From the NCBI RefSeq assembly GCF_003851685.1, contig NZ_CP027727.1, positions 4,588,001 through 4,652,000 of the forward strand: a stretch of DNA of 64,000 nt, read 5' to 3'. This DNA comes from Pseudomonas sp. R5-89-07 (GTDB lineage Bacteria; Pseudomonadota; Gammaproteobacteria; Pseudomonadales; Pseudomonadaceae). The position numbers were made by a program, and so were the translations under genes. Position 1 is the stretch's first letter. Each line of letters opens with the position of its first letter. This document shows, in pieces, positions 17,184 through 25,785 of this stretch. The notes under the pieces were generated by a model. It was not told where the DNA came from and did not search any database. It saw only the letters and a list, made by a program, of their open reading frames with translations.

Positions 17184-17681
17184 ATGCCGCCCATGGAAAC
17201 CCGCCTCGTTCCCTATGAGACGCTGAACGCGCTGCAAAAACAGCAGCTCGACGGCCTGGAAGTGAATCCAGAACAATTGGCGTACTCGGGTGATATCTAC
17301 TGTGCGCTGAACAGCTTGCTGGTCAATCCCAACCCTGACGCTATCAAAGGCTTCGCCCTGCTCGCCGACGAAGTTCCCGTGGCATTCCTGCTGCTCAAAC
17401 GCCCGCCTTGCTTGCCCCATTGGGCCGACGAACACAGTGCGACGCTGCATGCGTTGCAAGTCGACAGGCGCCAGCAGGGCCGAGGGTTCGGCAGGGCGTG
17501 TCTGCAGGCACTGCCGGCAATGGCAATCCAGGTGTGGCCACGGATCAAGGCGTTGGAGTTGTCGGTCGATAGCGACAATGTGGCGGCGATGGGGTTGTAT
17601 CTGGGCGCCGATTGGGTGGACAGCGGGGTGGCCTATAAAGGGCGGCTGGGGTACGAGCGACGGTTGACGCTGGCGCTTTGA
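17184..17681 (+). CDS. GNAT-family N-acetyltransferase
   Basis: A 165-residue acetyltransferase. The acetyl-CoA loop is seen as LQVDRRQQGRGFGRACLQAL, the R/Q-x-x-G-x-G/A pattern, with the final strand LELSVDSDNVAAMGLYLGADWVDSG. The start at 17184 follows GCAGGA; ATG 17193 is a close alternative. The substrate is unknown. It is divergent from the SnoaL-like gene across 139 bp. Confidence 0.82.
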   Translation: MPPMETRLVPYETLNALQKQQLDGLEVNPEQLAYSGDIYCALNSLLVNPNPDAIKGFALLADEVPVAFLLLKRPPCLPHWADEHSATLHALQVDRRQQGRGFGRACLQALPAMAIQVWPRIKALELSVDSDNVAAMGLYLGADWVDSGVAYKGRLGYERRLTLAL

Positions 17682-17844
17682 GGATTCACGAGTGGCTGGC
17701 TACACGACCCGGTAGCGGCTGTCTACTGTGGTATCTGACAGCTATTCGAAGGGGTGACATTCATTTTAAATGACGCTCCATCGTTGTCGCTTTGATCATC
17801 GCTATCAAGCAGGTATGGCTTCCTACTTTTGAGGAGCACAGATC

Positions 17845-19038
17845 ATGAGCATCCCTTCACAACCTTTGGCCGAGAACACAAACACCGCAGGCAGCAAAGA
17901 CTTGACCTTCGGCAACACCGACCCGAAAACCGGTGATGCGATTTTTTATGACGTCGAGGGCATCTGCGCTACCAGACCCGATGGGGTGATCATCACCGTC
18001 GGCACCACTTACGTCGATAACGTGCCCAACATCGCCCTTGTCAAGACCACGAACGCCGGCGAAACCGATCCAAATCATAGGATCACTCTTATTCCTATGG
18101 TTAGCCGCGTAGTCCTCTTCAACCTGACACTCCAACCTGATGGAAAGGCGCTTTTACTGTTTTCACAACGGGACACACAAACGGCTACGATCATGCGTTT
18201 CAACGAAGACGGCACCGTTGATACCGCCTTTGGTATCAACGGCGAAACCTCGCTGTCCAAGCCCATTTATGGCGGATTGCTGCCAAGAAGTAGCCTGACG
18301 CTTCAAAACGATGGAAAAATCCTGACCGCTTTCAGCGACAACGCCCATAGCTACATTTTCCAATTGGACACTCACGGTACCCCGATCAACTTTGGTAAAC
18401 CGGAACCCATCACCCTTGAATCGACCACAATCACCTGCCTGATCACCTCCGTTTCGGGGTTCGTGGCAGGCGGTTACCGGGGAAACGATGCGATTGTGCG
18501 CGGTTACGATGCGCAGGGCAGGCTTGACTCAGGATTTGGCGTTGAAGGCGAGACAGTCCTGGCGTTTCCCAATGGCGAGCAAAATCTCATCGTCTTGGCC
18601 ATCGCGCCAGGCCCACAAGGCTTGATCGGAGTGGTTGGCTCCAGCCGGTCTTTCCCGGAGCGAGAATGGAACTTCATTACTTCGCTGCGCAGCGATGGCA
18701 CGCCCTCTCAAGCATTCAACCAAGGCAAAGCCATTGTCACCGACGGAGATATCGGCGCTTATATCGACTTAGTCTTCCAGAGCGACGGGAAAATGGTTGC
18801 GCTGGCTCGGGAGGATGCCAAAGGAAGCAAAGTCCACTTGGTGAGGCATAGCCTGGCGGGCCCCTTGGATCAAACATTTGGAGTTCAAGGCATTGCACAG
18901 GCTTACATAGACCCGCAAAGCAGGCCAGTGTCGTCATATGTGAACAAACTCGAATGTGTGCTGCCTGGCGATAAGCTACAGTCCAGCGGCGCTCTTTATG
19001 TTTATGGCTATTTTATCGGGCGCTTGCTAAGCGAGTGA
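17845..19038 (+). CDS. Delta-60-repeat beta-propeller-like protein
   Basis: A 397-residue protein without signal peptide or membrane helix. It contains repeated units of the delta-60 type, each with a strand pattern xxDGKxLxx followed by xRxxxDGxxDxxFGxxG. Clear copies are LQPDGKALLLFS with EDGTVDTAFGINGET (about 97-137), LQNDGKILTAFS (about 152), GNDAIVRGYDAQGRLDSGFGVEGET, and FQSDGKMVALA with AGPLDQTFGVQG. This predicts a beta-propeller. The GAGGAG site fixes the start. GC content is visibly lower than in the neighbours, suggesting acquisition. Function is unknown; neighbours give no clue. Confidence 0.75.
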   Translation: MSIPSQPLAENTNTAGSKDLTFGNTDPKTGDAIFYDVEGICATRPDGVIITVGTTYVDNVPNIALVKTTNAGETDPNHRITLIPMVSRVVLFNLTLQPDGKALLLFSQRDTQTATIMRFNEDGTVDTAFGINGETSLSKPIYGGLLPRSSLTLQNDGKILTAFSDNAHSYIFQLDTHGTPINFGKPEPITLESTTITCLITSVSGFVAGGYRGNDAIVRGYDAQGRLDSGFGVEGETVLAFPNGEQNLIVLAIAPGPQGLIGVVGSSRSFPEREWNFITSLRSDGTPSQAFNQGKAIVTDGDIGAYIDLVFQSDGKMVALAREDAKGSKVHLVRHSLAGPLDQTFGVQGIAQAYIDPQSRPVSSYVNKLECVLPGDKLQSSGALYVYGYFIGRLLSE

Positions 19039-19059
19039 GCCACTTGGACGCAGACGCTC

Positions 19060-19114
19060 CACTGCCCACTCATCCGCCTCCCTGTTTTGAGTGTTCTGGA
19101 ATGAGTAGGCAGTG
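19060..19114. terminator. Stem-loop between convergent genes
   Basis: CACTGCC-C-ACTCAT (19060-19073) pairs with ATGAGT-A-GGCAGTG (19101-19114): 13 base pairs with one mismatch and a 27-base loop. It lies between the convergent delta-60 and GyrI-like genes. There is no T-tract, so it may be a transcript end-stabilising hairpin and not a classical terminator. Confidence 0.5.
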
Positions 19115-19141
19115 GGTGAGTGGAAAGTCCGCTGACCCAGC

Positions 19142-19624
19142 TTAACTGCGTTCACCCACCGGCAGCCATATTTCCACCGTCCCGGTGCCCTTCCTTCCAT
19201 CAAAATCAGCGCTATAGCGCTCGAAATCAGCCCCCACCACTTTGTAGCCCGAGTTCGGCAGCCATTCGAACATGATGCGCTCGTAGGTTTGCGCAAGCGC
19301 TTGCACCGACCCGTAATGGGGGAATACGGCATAGTTGAGTGGAGGAATTTCAATGGATTGGAAATTGCTCGGCACATCGCCGCGGGTCGGGACTTCAACC
19401 CCGGCCAGGTAGTCGAATTCGCCGTGGTGGACGTTGTGGCACACGCCGTAGGTCACGCCGCCGACGCGCTTTTTGATGTCCTTGATACAGCTGTCGAACA
19501 ACTCCCACAGCTTTGGAATATCGCCCACCGTGGCCTTCGAATAGCGCCCTTGGACGCCTGCGATCACCAAGGCCTTGCCGGCTTCCATGCGTGGCTCCAG
19601 CGCTTGTCTTGTCTGCTGATCCAT
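19142..19624 (-). CDS. GyrI-like (AraC effector-binding) small-molecule-binding protein
   Basis: A 160-residue stand-alone GyrI-like domain. ALVIAGVQGRYSKATVGDIPKLWELFDSC starts the domain, YGVCHNVHHGEFDYLAGVEV and YAVFPHYGSVQALAQTYERIMFEWLPNSGYK follow, and it ends GTGTVEIWLPV, the standard closing strand. Such domains bind hydrophobic or cationic ligands or sequester toxins. The ATG at 19624 has an AAGGAGAC site. It is monocistronic and divergent from alaC. Confidence 0.85.
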   Translation of the reverse strand: MDQQTRQALEPRMEAGKALVIAGVQGRYSKATVGDIPKLWELFDSCIKDIKKRVGGVTYGVCHNVHHGEFDYLAGVEVPTRGDVPSNFQSIEIPPLNYAVFPHYGSVQALAQTYERIMFEWLPNSGYKVVGADFERYSADFDGRKGTGTVEIWLPVGERS

Positions 19625-19817
19625 ACGAACAGTCTCCTTGTTGTGAGGGATAGAACCCGCATCGAGTATAGGGGCATATCCGCGCCGCACTCCATGCAGA
19701 AATTTTTCCTACGTATCTGGACAACTGGCCATCATCGACCGTATTGTCTGCCGCAGGCCACCGCAGTGGCCGACGTCGCTCGGACGGTTCCGGGCGCTTA
19801 CGTACCTCGAGGCAACA

Positions 19818-21035
19818 ATGGCAGACCAAGGTTCGCCGCGCCGCTTTGCGCGCATAGATCGACTCCCCCCTTACGTGTTCAATATCACTGCCGAGCTGAA
19901 GATGGCTGCGCGTCGGCGCGGCGAAGACATCATCGACTTGAGCATGGGTAATCCCGACGGCGCCACGCCACCGCACATCGTGGAAAAGATGGTCACCGTC
20001 GCCCAGCGTGAAGACACCCACGGCTACTCCACTTCCAAAGGCATTCCGCGTCTGCGCCGGGCGATTTCGCGCTGGTACAAGGACCGCTACGAAGTGGACA
20101 TCGACCCCGAGTCGGAAGCCATCGTCACTATCGGCTCCAAGGAAGGCCTGGCGCATTTGATGCTGGCCACCCTGGACCAGGGCGATACCGTGCTGGTGCC
20201 CAACCCCAGCTACCCGATTCACATCTACGGTGCGGTGATTGCCGGCGCCCAAGTGCGCTCGGTGCCGCTGGTGCCCGGCGTGGACTTCTTCGCCGAGCTG
20301 GAGCGGGCGATTCGCGGCTCGATCCCCAAGCCGAAAATGATGATCCTGGGTTTTCCGTCCAACCCCACTGCGCAGTGCGTGGAACTGGATTTCTTTGAAC
20401 GTGTAATCGCCCTGGCCAAGCAATACGACGTGCTGGTGGTGCATGACCTGGCCTACGCCGACATCGTCTACGACGGCTGGAAAGCCCCATCGATCATGCA
20501 GGTGCCCGGCGCCAAGGACATCGCGGTGGAGTTTTTCACCCTGTCCAAGAGCTACAACATGGCCGGCTGGCGTATCGGTTTCATGGTGGGCAACCCGGAA
20601 CTGGTCAACGCCCTGGCGCGGATCAAGAGCTACCACGACTACGGCACCTTTACCCCGCTGCAAGTCGCCGCCATCGCGGCCTTGGAAGGCGACCAGCAGT
20701 GCGTGAAAGACATTGCCGAGCAGTATCGCCAGCGCCGCAATGTACTGGTCAAGGGCCTGCACGAGCTGGGCTGGATGGTGGAGAACCCGAAGGCGTCGAT
20801 GTACGTCTGGGCCAAGATTCCCGAGCAGTATGCCGCCATGGGCTCGCTGGAATTTGCCAAGAAACTGCTGCTGGAGGCCAAGGTGTGCGTGTCGCCGGGG
20901 ATCGGCTTTGGCGAGTACGGGGATGACCATGTGCGCTTCGCACTGATCGAAAACCAGGACCGGATCCGCCAGGCGGTGCGGGGGATTCGCGCAATGTTCC
21001 GCGCGGATGGACTGGTAGCAAAAACCGGCGCCTAA
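19818..21035 (+). CDS. alaC: Alanine-type class I/II aminotransferase
   Basis: A 405-residue PLP enzyme. [18 protein letters not shown] is the substrate-loop opening, [12 protein letters not shown] binds the cofactor phosphate, and the PLP lysine falls in [25 protein letters not shown] and [12 protein letters not shown] add the conserved Asn, Asp and Tyr. The closest recognised group is AlaC/glutamate-pyruvate aminotransferase, which makes alanine from pyruvate; related methionine or LL-DAP aminotransferases cannot be fully excluded. It is convergent with gntT across a 180-bp tandem repeat array whose junctions resemble the end of this gene. Confidence 0.85.
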   Translation: MADQGSPRRFARIDRLPPYVFNITAELKMAARRRGEDIIDLSMGNPDGATPPHIVEKMVTVAQREDTHGYSTSKGIPRLRRAISRWYKDRYEVDIDPESEAIVTIGSKEGLAHLMLATLDQGDTVLVPNPSYPIHIYGAVIAGAQVRSVPLVPGVDFFAELERAIRGSIPKPKMMILGFPSNPTAQCVELDFFERVIALAKQYDVLVVHDLAYADIVYDGWKAPSIMQVPGAKDIAVEFFTLSKSYNMAGWRIGFMVGNPELVNALARIKSYHDYGTFTPLQVAAIAALEGDQQCVKDIAEQYRQRRNVLVKGLHELGWMVENPKASMYVWAKIPEQYAAMGSLEFAKKLLLEAKVCVSPGIGFGEYGDDHVRFALIENQDRIRQAVRGIRAMFRADGLVAKTGA

Positions 21036-21749
21036 CCCGGTCAAAAATGTGGGAAGGGGCTTGCCCCCCGATGGCGGTGGGTCAGCAACACATGCAGTGA
21101 CTGACACTCTACTATCGGGGGCAAGCCCCCTCCCACACTGGATTGGGTTCCCACCTTTGTTGCGTGGTGTGGCTTACACCATCAACGGCAGCAATATGAT
21201 GAAAATCAGTGCCCGACTCGGTCAAAATGTGGGAGGGGGCTTGCCCCCGATGGCGGTGCATCAGTCACCAGATGCAGTGACTGACACTCTGCTATCGGGG
21301 GCAAGCCCCCTCCCACACTGGATTGGGTTCCCACCTTTGTTGCGTGGTGTGGCTTACACCATCAACGACAGCAACATGATAAAAATCAGCACCTGACTCG
21401 GTCAAAACTGTGGGAGGGGCTTGCCCCCGATGGCGGTGCATCAGTCACCAGATGCAATGACTGACACTCTGCTATCGGGGGCAAGCCCCCTCCCACACTG
21501 GATTGGGTTTCCACCTTTGTTGCGTGCTGTGGCTTATACCACCAGCGACAGCAACATGATGAAAATCAGTGCCCGACTCGGTCAAAATGTGGGAGGGGGC
21601 TTGCCCCCGATGGCGGTGCATCAGTCACCAGATGCAGTGACTGACACTCTGCTATCGGGGGCAAGCCCCCTCCCACACTGGATAGGGTTCCCACCTTTGT
21701 TGCGTGGTGTGGCTTATACCACCAGCGACAGCAACATGATGAAGATCAA
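21031..21749. repeat. 180-bp tandem repeat array, four copies, each with a REPIN and copied gene ends
   Basis: Four head-to-tail units with an exact 180-bp period fill the alaC-gntT gap. Equivalent bases sit at 21060, 21240, 21420 and 21600. Each unit holds a REPIN: GTGGGAGGGGGCTTGCCCCC, about 55 bp, then the inverted partner. Next come a constant stretch and a copy of the last dozen codons of gntT including its stop (true end at 21714; copies near 21174, 21354 and 21534), and a junction resembling the last bases of alaC. Copies differ at only a few positions, so the expansion is recent or homogenised. Confidence 0.95.
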
Positions 21750-23066
21750 CGCCACCACCGACAGGATGGTCTCCATCGCGGTCCAGGTCTTGAACGTTTC
21801 CGCCACGGTCATGTTGAAGTACTGCTTCACCAGCCAGAACCCCGCATCGTTGACGTGAGACAGGATCAACGAACCCGCGCCCGTCGCCAGCACCAGCAGC
21901 TCGCGGTTAACCCCTGGAATCATACCCACCACCGGCACCACGATGCCCGCGCCGGTAATGGTCGCCACGGTTGCCGAGCCTGTGGCCACGCGAATCACCG
22001 CCGCCACCAGCCATGCCAGCAAAATCGGGTTGATCTGTGCGTTCACCGCCATATGGCCGATCACGTCACCCACGCCGCTGGTCACCAGCATCTGCTTGAA
22101 GCCGCCGCCGGCACCGATGATCAGGATGATCGCGGCGGTAGGCGCAAGGCTGGCGTCGAGCAGTTTGAGAATCTGCTTGGAGTGGATGCCCTGGCGATGG
22201 CCAAAGGTGTACAGCGACAGCAGCAACGCCAGCAACAGAGCGGTGATCGGGTGACCGATCATGTCCATCCAGTTGCGCACCACGTTGCCCTCGGCAAAGG
22301 CGATGTCGGCGAAGGTCTTGAGCAGCATCAGGAACACTGGCAGCAGCACAGTAACCAGGGTGATGCCAAAGCTTGGCAGTGATTTGTTATCGGTCTCGCG
22401 GGCCAGTTGATCCACCAGTTCCTGGGACGGGTTGCCCGGAATGTACTTGGCGATGAAGGTACCGAAGATCGGGCCGGCGATGATGGCCGTCGGCAGCGCG
22501 ACGATCAGGCCATACAGAATGGTCTTGCCAATATCAGCGCCAAACACGCCGATGGCCAGCAGCGGACCCGGGTGCGGAGGCACCAGACCGTGCACCGCCG
22601 ACAGGCCGGCGAGTAGCGGAATACCGATCTTGATCAGCGACACGCCGGTGCGGCGCGCGACGATGAACACCAGCGGGATCAGCAGTACAAAGCCGATCTC
22701 GAAGAACAGCGGGATGCCCACCAGGAACGCGGCGAACATCATGGCCCACTGAACCTTTTCCTTGCCGAAGGCACGGATCAAGGTCTGGGCGATCTGATCG
22801 GCACCGCCGGATTCGGCCATCATCTTGCCGAGCATGGTTCCCAGCGCGAGGATGATGCCGACAAAACCGAGCACCCCGCCGAAACCGTCTTGGAACGCCT
22901 TGATGATCTTGTCCACGGGCATACCCGAGGTCAGGCCGAGAAAGCCGGCCGCGATGATCAGTGCAATGAACGGGTGCACCTTGAATTTGGTGATCAGAAC
23001 GATCAACCCGATGATAGTGACTACTGCGTCTAGCAGCAGGTAGGACTCGTGGGACATGCCAAACAT
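21714..23066 (-). CDS. gntT: Gluconate permease (GntP family)
   Basis: A 450-residue inner-membrane proton-gluconate symporter with about 12 hydrophobic segments. Family signatures are LVPPHPGPLLAIGVFGADIGKT, ATGSATVATITGAGIV and LSHVNDAGFWLVKQY. AGGAGAG precedes the ATG, with an A/C-rich Hfq/Crc-like motif just before it and a GATAGCGCTATC palindrome about 60 bp upstream. It lies 83 bp downstream of gntK on the same strand. Its last codons are copied three more times in the adjacent tandem array. Confidence 0.94.
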   Translation of the reverse strand: MFGMSHESYLLLDAVVTIIGLIVLITKFKVHPFIALIIAAGFLGLTSGMPVDKIIKAFQDGFGGVLGFVGIILALGTMLGKMMAESGGADQIAQTLIRAFGKEKVQWAMMFAAFLVGIPLFFEIGFVLLIPLVFIVARRTGVSLIKIGIPLLAGLSAVHGLVPPHPGPLLAIGVFGADIGKTILYGLIVALPTAIIAGPIFGTFIAKYIPGNPSQELVDQLARETDNKSLPSFGITLVTVLLPVFLMLLKTFADIAFAEGNVVRNWMDMIGHPITALLLALLLSLYTFGHRQGIHSKQILKLLDASLAPTAAIILIIGAGGGFKQMLVTSGVGDVIGHMAVNAQINPILLAWLVAAVIRVATGSATVATITGAGIVVPVVGMIPGVNRELLVLATGAGSLILSHVNDAGFWLVKQYFNMTVAETFKTWTAMETILSVVALIFIMLLSLVV

Positions 23067-23080
23067 GGGGGGTCTCTCCT

Positions 23081-23096
23081 GTTTGTTGTTGTTATT
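23081..23096 (-). promoter_or_regulatory. Hfq/Crc-like A/C-rich motif at the gntT ribosome binding site
   Basis: On the coding strand the leader reads AATAACAACAACAAAC directly before AGGAGAG. This fits the AAYAAYAA catabolite-activity motif that Hfq with Crc binds in Pseudomonas to repress translation when preferred carbon sources are present. Assignment is by motif only. Confidence 0.65.
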
Positions 23097-23123
23097 AAAG
23101 CGGGTGTTGAACTTCCTGCCGGG

Positions 23124-23135
23124 GATAGCGCTATC
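23124..23135. promoter_or_regulatory. GntR-type operator palindrome upstream of gntT
   Basis: GATAGCGCTATC is a perfect 12-bp palindrome in the gntK-gntT gap. Near-identical sites occur upstream of gntK and gntR, which makes it the probable operator of the adjacent LacI-family GntR. Confidence 0.75.
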
Positions 23136-23149
23136 TTTCCGGCAAAAAA

Positions 23150-23683
23150 TTAATGAGTTGGTTCAAAGCCGTGCTTGCGCCACCAGGTATTGGTCTGCGC
23201 GGCCAGGTCCTCGACACTGTCTTCGCTGGCGTTGAGGGCCAGGGTCAGCGGCTCGCCCTTGGGCGATTCAAGGGTGGCGAACTGACTGTCGATAAGGCTT
23301 GCCGGCATGAAGTGGCCGGGGCGATGGGACACGCGGTCGGCGGCCACTTCACGGGTCAGCTCCAGAAACACGAAGCCCAGCCCCGGCGCAGCTTCGCGCA
23401 GGTGGTCGCGGTATTTCTTTTTAAGTGCGGAGCAGGTCAGCACCGGGTGCTCACCGGCCTTGAGCGAACGGCGCAGCTCATCACAGAGGATGTCGAGCCA
23501 GCCGGCGCGGTCGTCGTCGTTGAGGGGGTGGCCGGCGCTCATCTTCTCGATGTTCGCGGCGGGGTGAAAGCTGTCGCCTTCAATAGCAGTGGCACCGTTC
23601 AGGCGGCACAGGGCCTCGCTGACGCTGGACTTGCCACAGCCGGAAACACCCATGATGACCAGGGCGGTAACAGGTTGACTCAT
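23150..23683 (-). CDS. gntK: Gluconokinase
   Basis: A 177-residue kinase that converts gluconate to 6-phosphogluconate with ATP, feeding the Entner-Doudoroff pathway. The P-loop is MGVSGCGKSS (about residues 11-20), followed by GDSFHPAANIEKMSAGHPLNDDDRAGWL, the gluconokinase substrate block, and CSALKKKYRDHLR and HFMPASLIDSQFATLE. The ATG at 23683 has a TGAGGTG site; the longer frame back to 23800 is not supported. It is followed by gntT and preceded by a TAGCGCTA operator. Confidence 0.95.
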   Translation of the reverse strand: MSQPVTALVIMGVSGCGKSSVSEALCRLNGATAIEGDSFHPAANIEKMSAGHPLNDDDRAGWLDILCDELRRSLKAGEHPVLTCSALKKKYRDHLREAAPGLGFVFLELTREVAADRVSHRPGHFMPASLIDSQFATLESPKGEPLTLALNASEDSVEDLAAQTNTWWRKHGFEPTH

Positions 23684-23701
23684 GAAACACCTCAGGACGC
23701 A

Positions 23702-23713
23702 GATAGCGCTACC
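23702..23713. promoter_or_regulatory. GntR-type operator upstream of gntK
   Basis: GATAGCGCTACC matches 11 of 12 bases of the gntT-proximal palindrome. It lies 19 bp upstream of the gntK start in the gntK-gntR divergent region, a position suited to repression. Confidence 0.72.
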
Positions 23714-23853
23714 TTTGCACGCTGTAAGGCTAGTGCAAAAACAGGCTTTTCCCGCGCCGTCTTGTCTTTTTTTATGGAGTGACGCGTGCATCCGCTCCAA
23801 CGGTTTTGAACAGGATCAGGCAATCCTTCGTTCATGATTTGCAGCCCTTCGGA

Positions 23854-23865
23854 GACAGCGCTACC
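23854..23865. promoter_or_regulatory. GntR-type operator upstream of gntR
   Basis: GACAGCGCTACC is the third member of the AGCGCTA family, 35 bp upstream of the gntR ATG. With the gntK site it would allow autoregulation and looping across the 216-bp divergent region. Confidence 0.65.
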
Positions 23866-23899
23866 TTAGTGCCTCGATTTTTGTTTGGCAAGCCGCCTG

Positions 23900-24928
23900 A
23901 TGACCTCCAAGAACGATAAAAATACCCGTACCACGGGACGCCCTACCCTGAACGAAGTCGCGCGCCTGGCCGGCGTCAGCCCGATCACCGCCTCCCGCGC
24001 CCTGCGCGGTATCAGTACCGTCGCCGCCGAACTGGTGGAAAAAGTACAGCACGCCGCCGCCGAACTCAGCTATGTGGTCAACCCCGCCGCCCGCGCGCTG
24101 GCTTCGGCCCAGAGCCATTCGGTGGTGGTACTGGTGCCATCCTTGTCCAACCTGCTGTTTATCGAAACGCTGGAAGCTATCCACCAGGTACTACGGCCTA
24201 AAGGCTTTGAAGTGCTGATCGGCAATTCCCATTATTCGCGCGATGAAGAAGAAAACCTGCTGCGCAACTACATGGCCTACCAACCCCGCGGTTTGCTGCT
24301 GACCGGGTTCGACCGCACCGAAAGCGCGCGACGGATGGTCGAGGTCAGCAACGTACCGTGCGTGTACATGATGGACCTGGACCCCAACGCCGGGGTGAAC
24401 TGTGTGGGTTTCTCGCAATTGGCCGCCGGTGAAACGGCAGCCGCGCATTTGCTGTCCCGTGGGCGCAAGCGCCTGGCCTATATCGGCGCGCAGTTGGACC
24501 AGCGCACATTGCTGCGGGGTGAGGGCTTTCGCCGCGCCTTGCAACAGGCCGGCCTGTACGACCCGGCGCTGGAGCTGCTGACACCGCGCCCCTCGTCCGT
24601 GGGCCTGGGTGGCGAACTGTTTTTGCAATTGCTCGCCGCCCATCCGGATGTGGATGCGATTTTCTTCGGCAACGACGACCTGGCCCAGGGCGCCCTGCTC
24701 GAAGCCATGCGCCACGGCATCAAAGTACCGGAGCGCGTGGCGGTGCTGGGCTTCAACGACTTGCCCGCCTCCTCGTTCATGGTGCCGCGCCTGAGCAGCA
24801 TCAGCACACCGCGCGAAGCCATCGGCCGGCGTGCGGCGGAGCATTTGTTGACGATCATGGCCGGCAACAAGATCGCCAAACCGGTGGTGGATATGGGGTT
24901 TGAGTTGCAGGTGCGGGAGAGTACTTGA
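23900..24928 (+). CDS. gntR: LacI-family repressor of gluconate genes
   Basis: A 342-residue LacI/GalR protein. The HTH and hinge read RPTLNEVARLAGVSPITASRALRG, and the periplasmic-binding-like core includes SVVVLVPSLSNLLFIETLEAI, GRKRLAYIGAQ and DVDAIFFGNDDLAQGALLEAM, ending VLGFNDLPASS. Its position divergent from gntK-gntT and the repeated AGCGCTA sites identify it as GntR, which in Pseudomonas responds to gluconate or 6-phosphogluconate. The ATG at 23900 is used; a TTG at 23885 is possible. The ribosome binding site is weak. Confidence 0.92.
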   Translation: MTSKNDKNTRTTGRPTLNEVARLAGVSPITASRALRGISTVAAELVEKVQHAAAELSYVVNPAARALASAQSHSVVVLVPSLSNLLFIETLEAIHQVLRPKGFEVLIGNSHYSRDEEENLLRNYMAYQPRGLLLTGFDRTESARRMVEVSNVPCVYMMDLDPNAGVNCVGFSQLAAGETAAAHLLSRGRKRLAYIGAQLDQRTLLRGEGFRRALQQAGLYDPALELLTPRPSSVGLGGELFLQLLAAHPDVDAIFFGNDDLAQGALLEAMRHGIKVPERVAVLGFNDLPASSFMVPRLSSISTPREAIGRRAAEHLLTIMAGNKIAKPVVDMGFELQVREST

Positions 24929-24988
24929 AGATCTGCGCTTAGGCGCAAGCCGTTGTCGATCGTTCACGCATGGAAACGATCTTTAAAG

Positions 24989-25074
24989 GTGAGAGGGGGC
25001 TTGCCCCCGATTCAGTGGGTCAGCCACAAATAAGTTGACTGACTCACCGTTATCGGGAGCAAGCCCTCCCACAT
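24989..25074. repeat. REPIN
   Basis: Two inverted REP arms, GAGGGGGCTTGCCCCCGAT (24993-25011) and ATCGGGAGCAAGCCCTCCCAC (about 25052-25072), flank a 40-bp spacer. The stem lies between gntR and the glutathione transferase gene and may end gntR transcription; T-rich sequence follows. Confidence 0.85.
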
Positions 25075-25136
25075 TTTTTAACCATGCCCACTTGGCCCCT
25101 GCTAAATTGACCACTCTCCATCGCCAGGGAAGCACC

Positions 25137-25769
25137 ATGGGACACTCACTGAAAATATTGGGCCGCGCCTCCTCCATCAACGTACGAAAAGTACTGTGGA
25201 CCTGCCAGGAACTGGGCATCGACTACGTGCGTGAAGACTGGGGCATCGGCTTCAAGCCCACCCAATCCCCCGAATTTCTCGCCTTGAACCCCAATGCCCA
25301 GGTGCCGGTGCTGATCGACGACCATGGCGTGCTGTGGGAGTCCAATACCATCTGCCGCTACCTCGTCGGCCTGTATCAACGCACTGACCTGCTGCCCCTC
25401 GAACCCGCGCCACGGGCCCGCGTCGAGCAATGGATCGACTGGCAAGCGATCGAGCTCAACCGGGCCTGGGGCGATGCGTTCACCGCGCTGGTGCGGAGCA
25501 ATCCCGACGGTCTGGACGCGTCACAGATTGCCGCTGCCGTGCAGCGCTGGAACAACGTGATGGGCATTCTGGAGCAACAGTTATCCAAGACCGGCGCTTA
25601 CGTAGCGGGCGATGAATTCACCCTCGCCGACATCCTGATTGGCCTCTCGGTGCACCGCTGGCAAGTAACGCCCATGCAGCGTCCGCCCTACCCGGCCATC
25701 GCCGCCTACTATCAGCGGCTCGCCCAGCACGCGGGCTTCAGAGCCTTCGCTCTTGATGGGCATAATTAA
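25137..25769 (+). CDS. Glutathione S-transferase family protein
   Basis: A 210-residue GST. The thioredoxin-like domain carries SSINVRKVLWTCQELGIDY, the cis-Pro motif NAQVPVLID and ESNTICRYLV, which binds the gamma-glutamyl moiety. The helical domain includes GAYVAGDEFTLADILIGLSVHRW with the N-capping box. The catalytic residue is probably the Ser in RASSINV. The start has an AGGGA site. The next gene overlaps or nearly abuts it, so an operon with the epimerase and MFS genes is likely. Substrate unknown. Confidence 0.9.
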   Translation: MGHSLKILGRASSINVRKVLWTCQELGIDYVREDWGIGFKPTQSPEFLALNPNAQVPVLIDDHGVLWESNTICRYLVGLYQRTDLLPLEPAPRARVEQWIDWQAIELNRAWGDAFTALVRSNPDGLDASQIAAAVQRWNNVMGILEQQLSKTGAYVAGDEFTLADILIGLSVHRWQVTPMQRPPYPAIAAYYQRLAQHAGFRAFALDGHN

Positions 25770-25785
25770 ACAAAAGGACGATACC

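Noticed and set aside
19395..21107. Long open frame on the minus strand opposite alaC (570 residues)
   Set aside because: It is a GC-rich shadow of alaC and the GyrI-like gene: His/Gly/Arg-rich, no domain, no ribosome binding site, and the plus-strand gene has full PLP-enzyme motifs.
21031..21749. Possible CRISPR array
   Set aside because: The period is regular, but the units are 180 bp, almost identical throughout, contain no unique spacers, and carry REPIN arms and gene ends; no cas genes are near.
21049..21858. Short open frames inside the 180-bp array (about 115 and 145 residues)
   Set aside because: They simply translate the repeat unit; no ribosome binding site and identical peptides recur with the DNA period.
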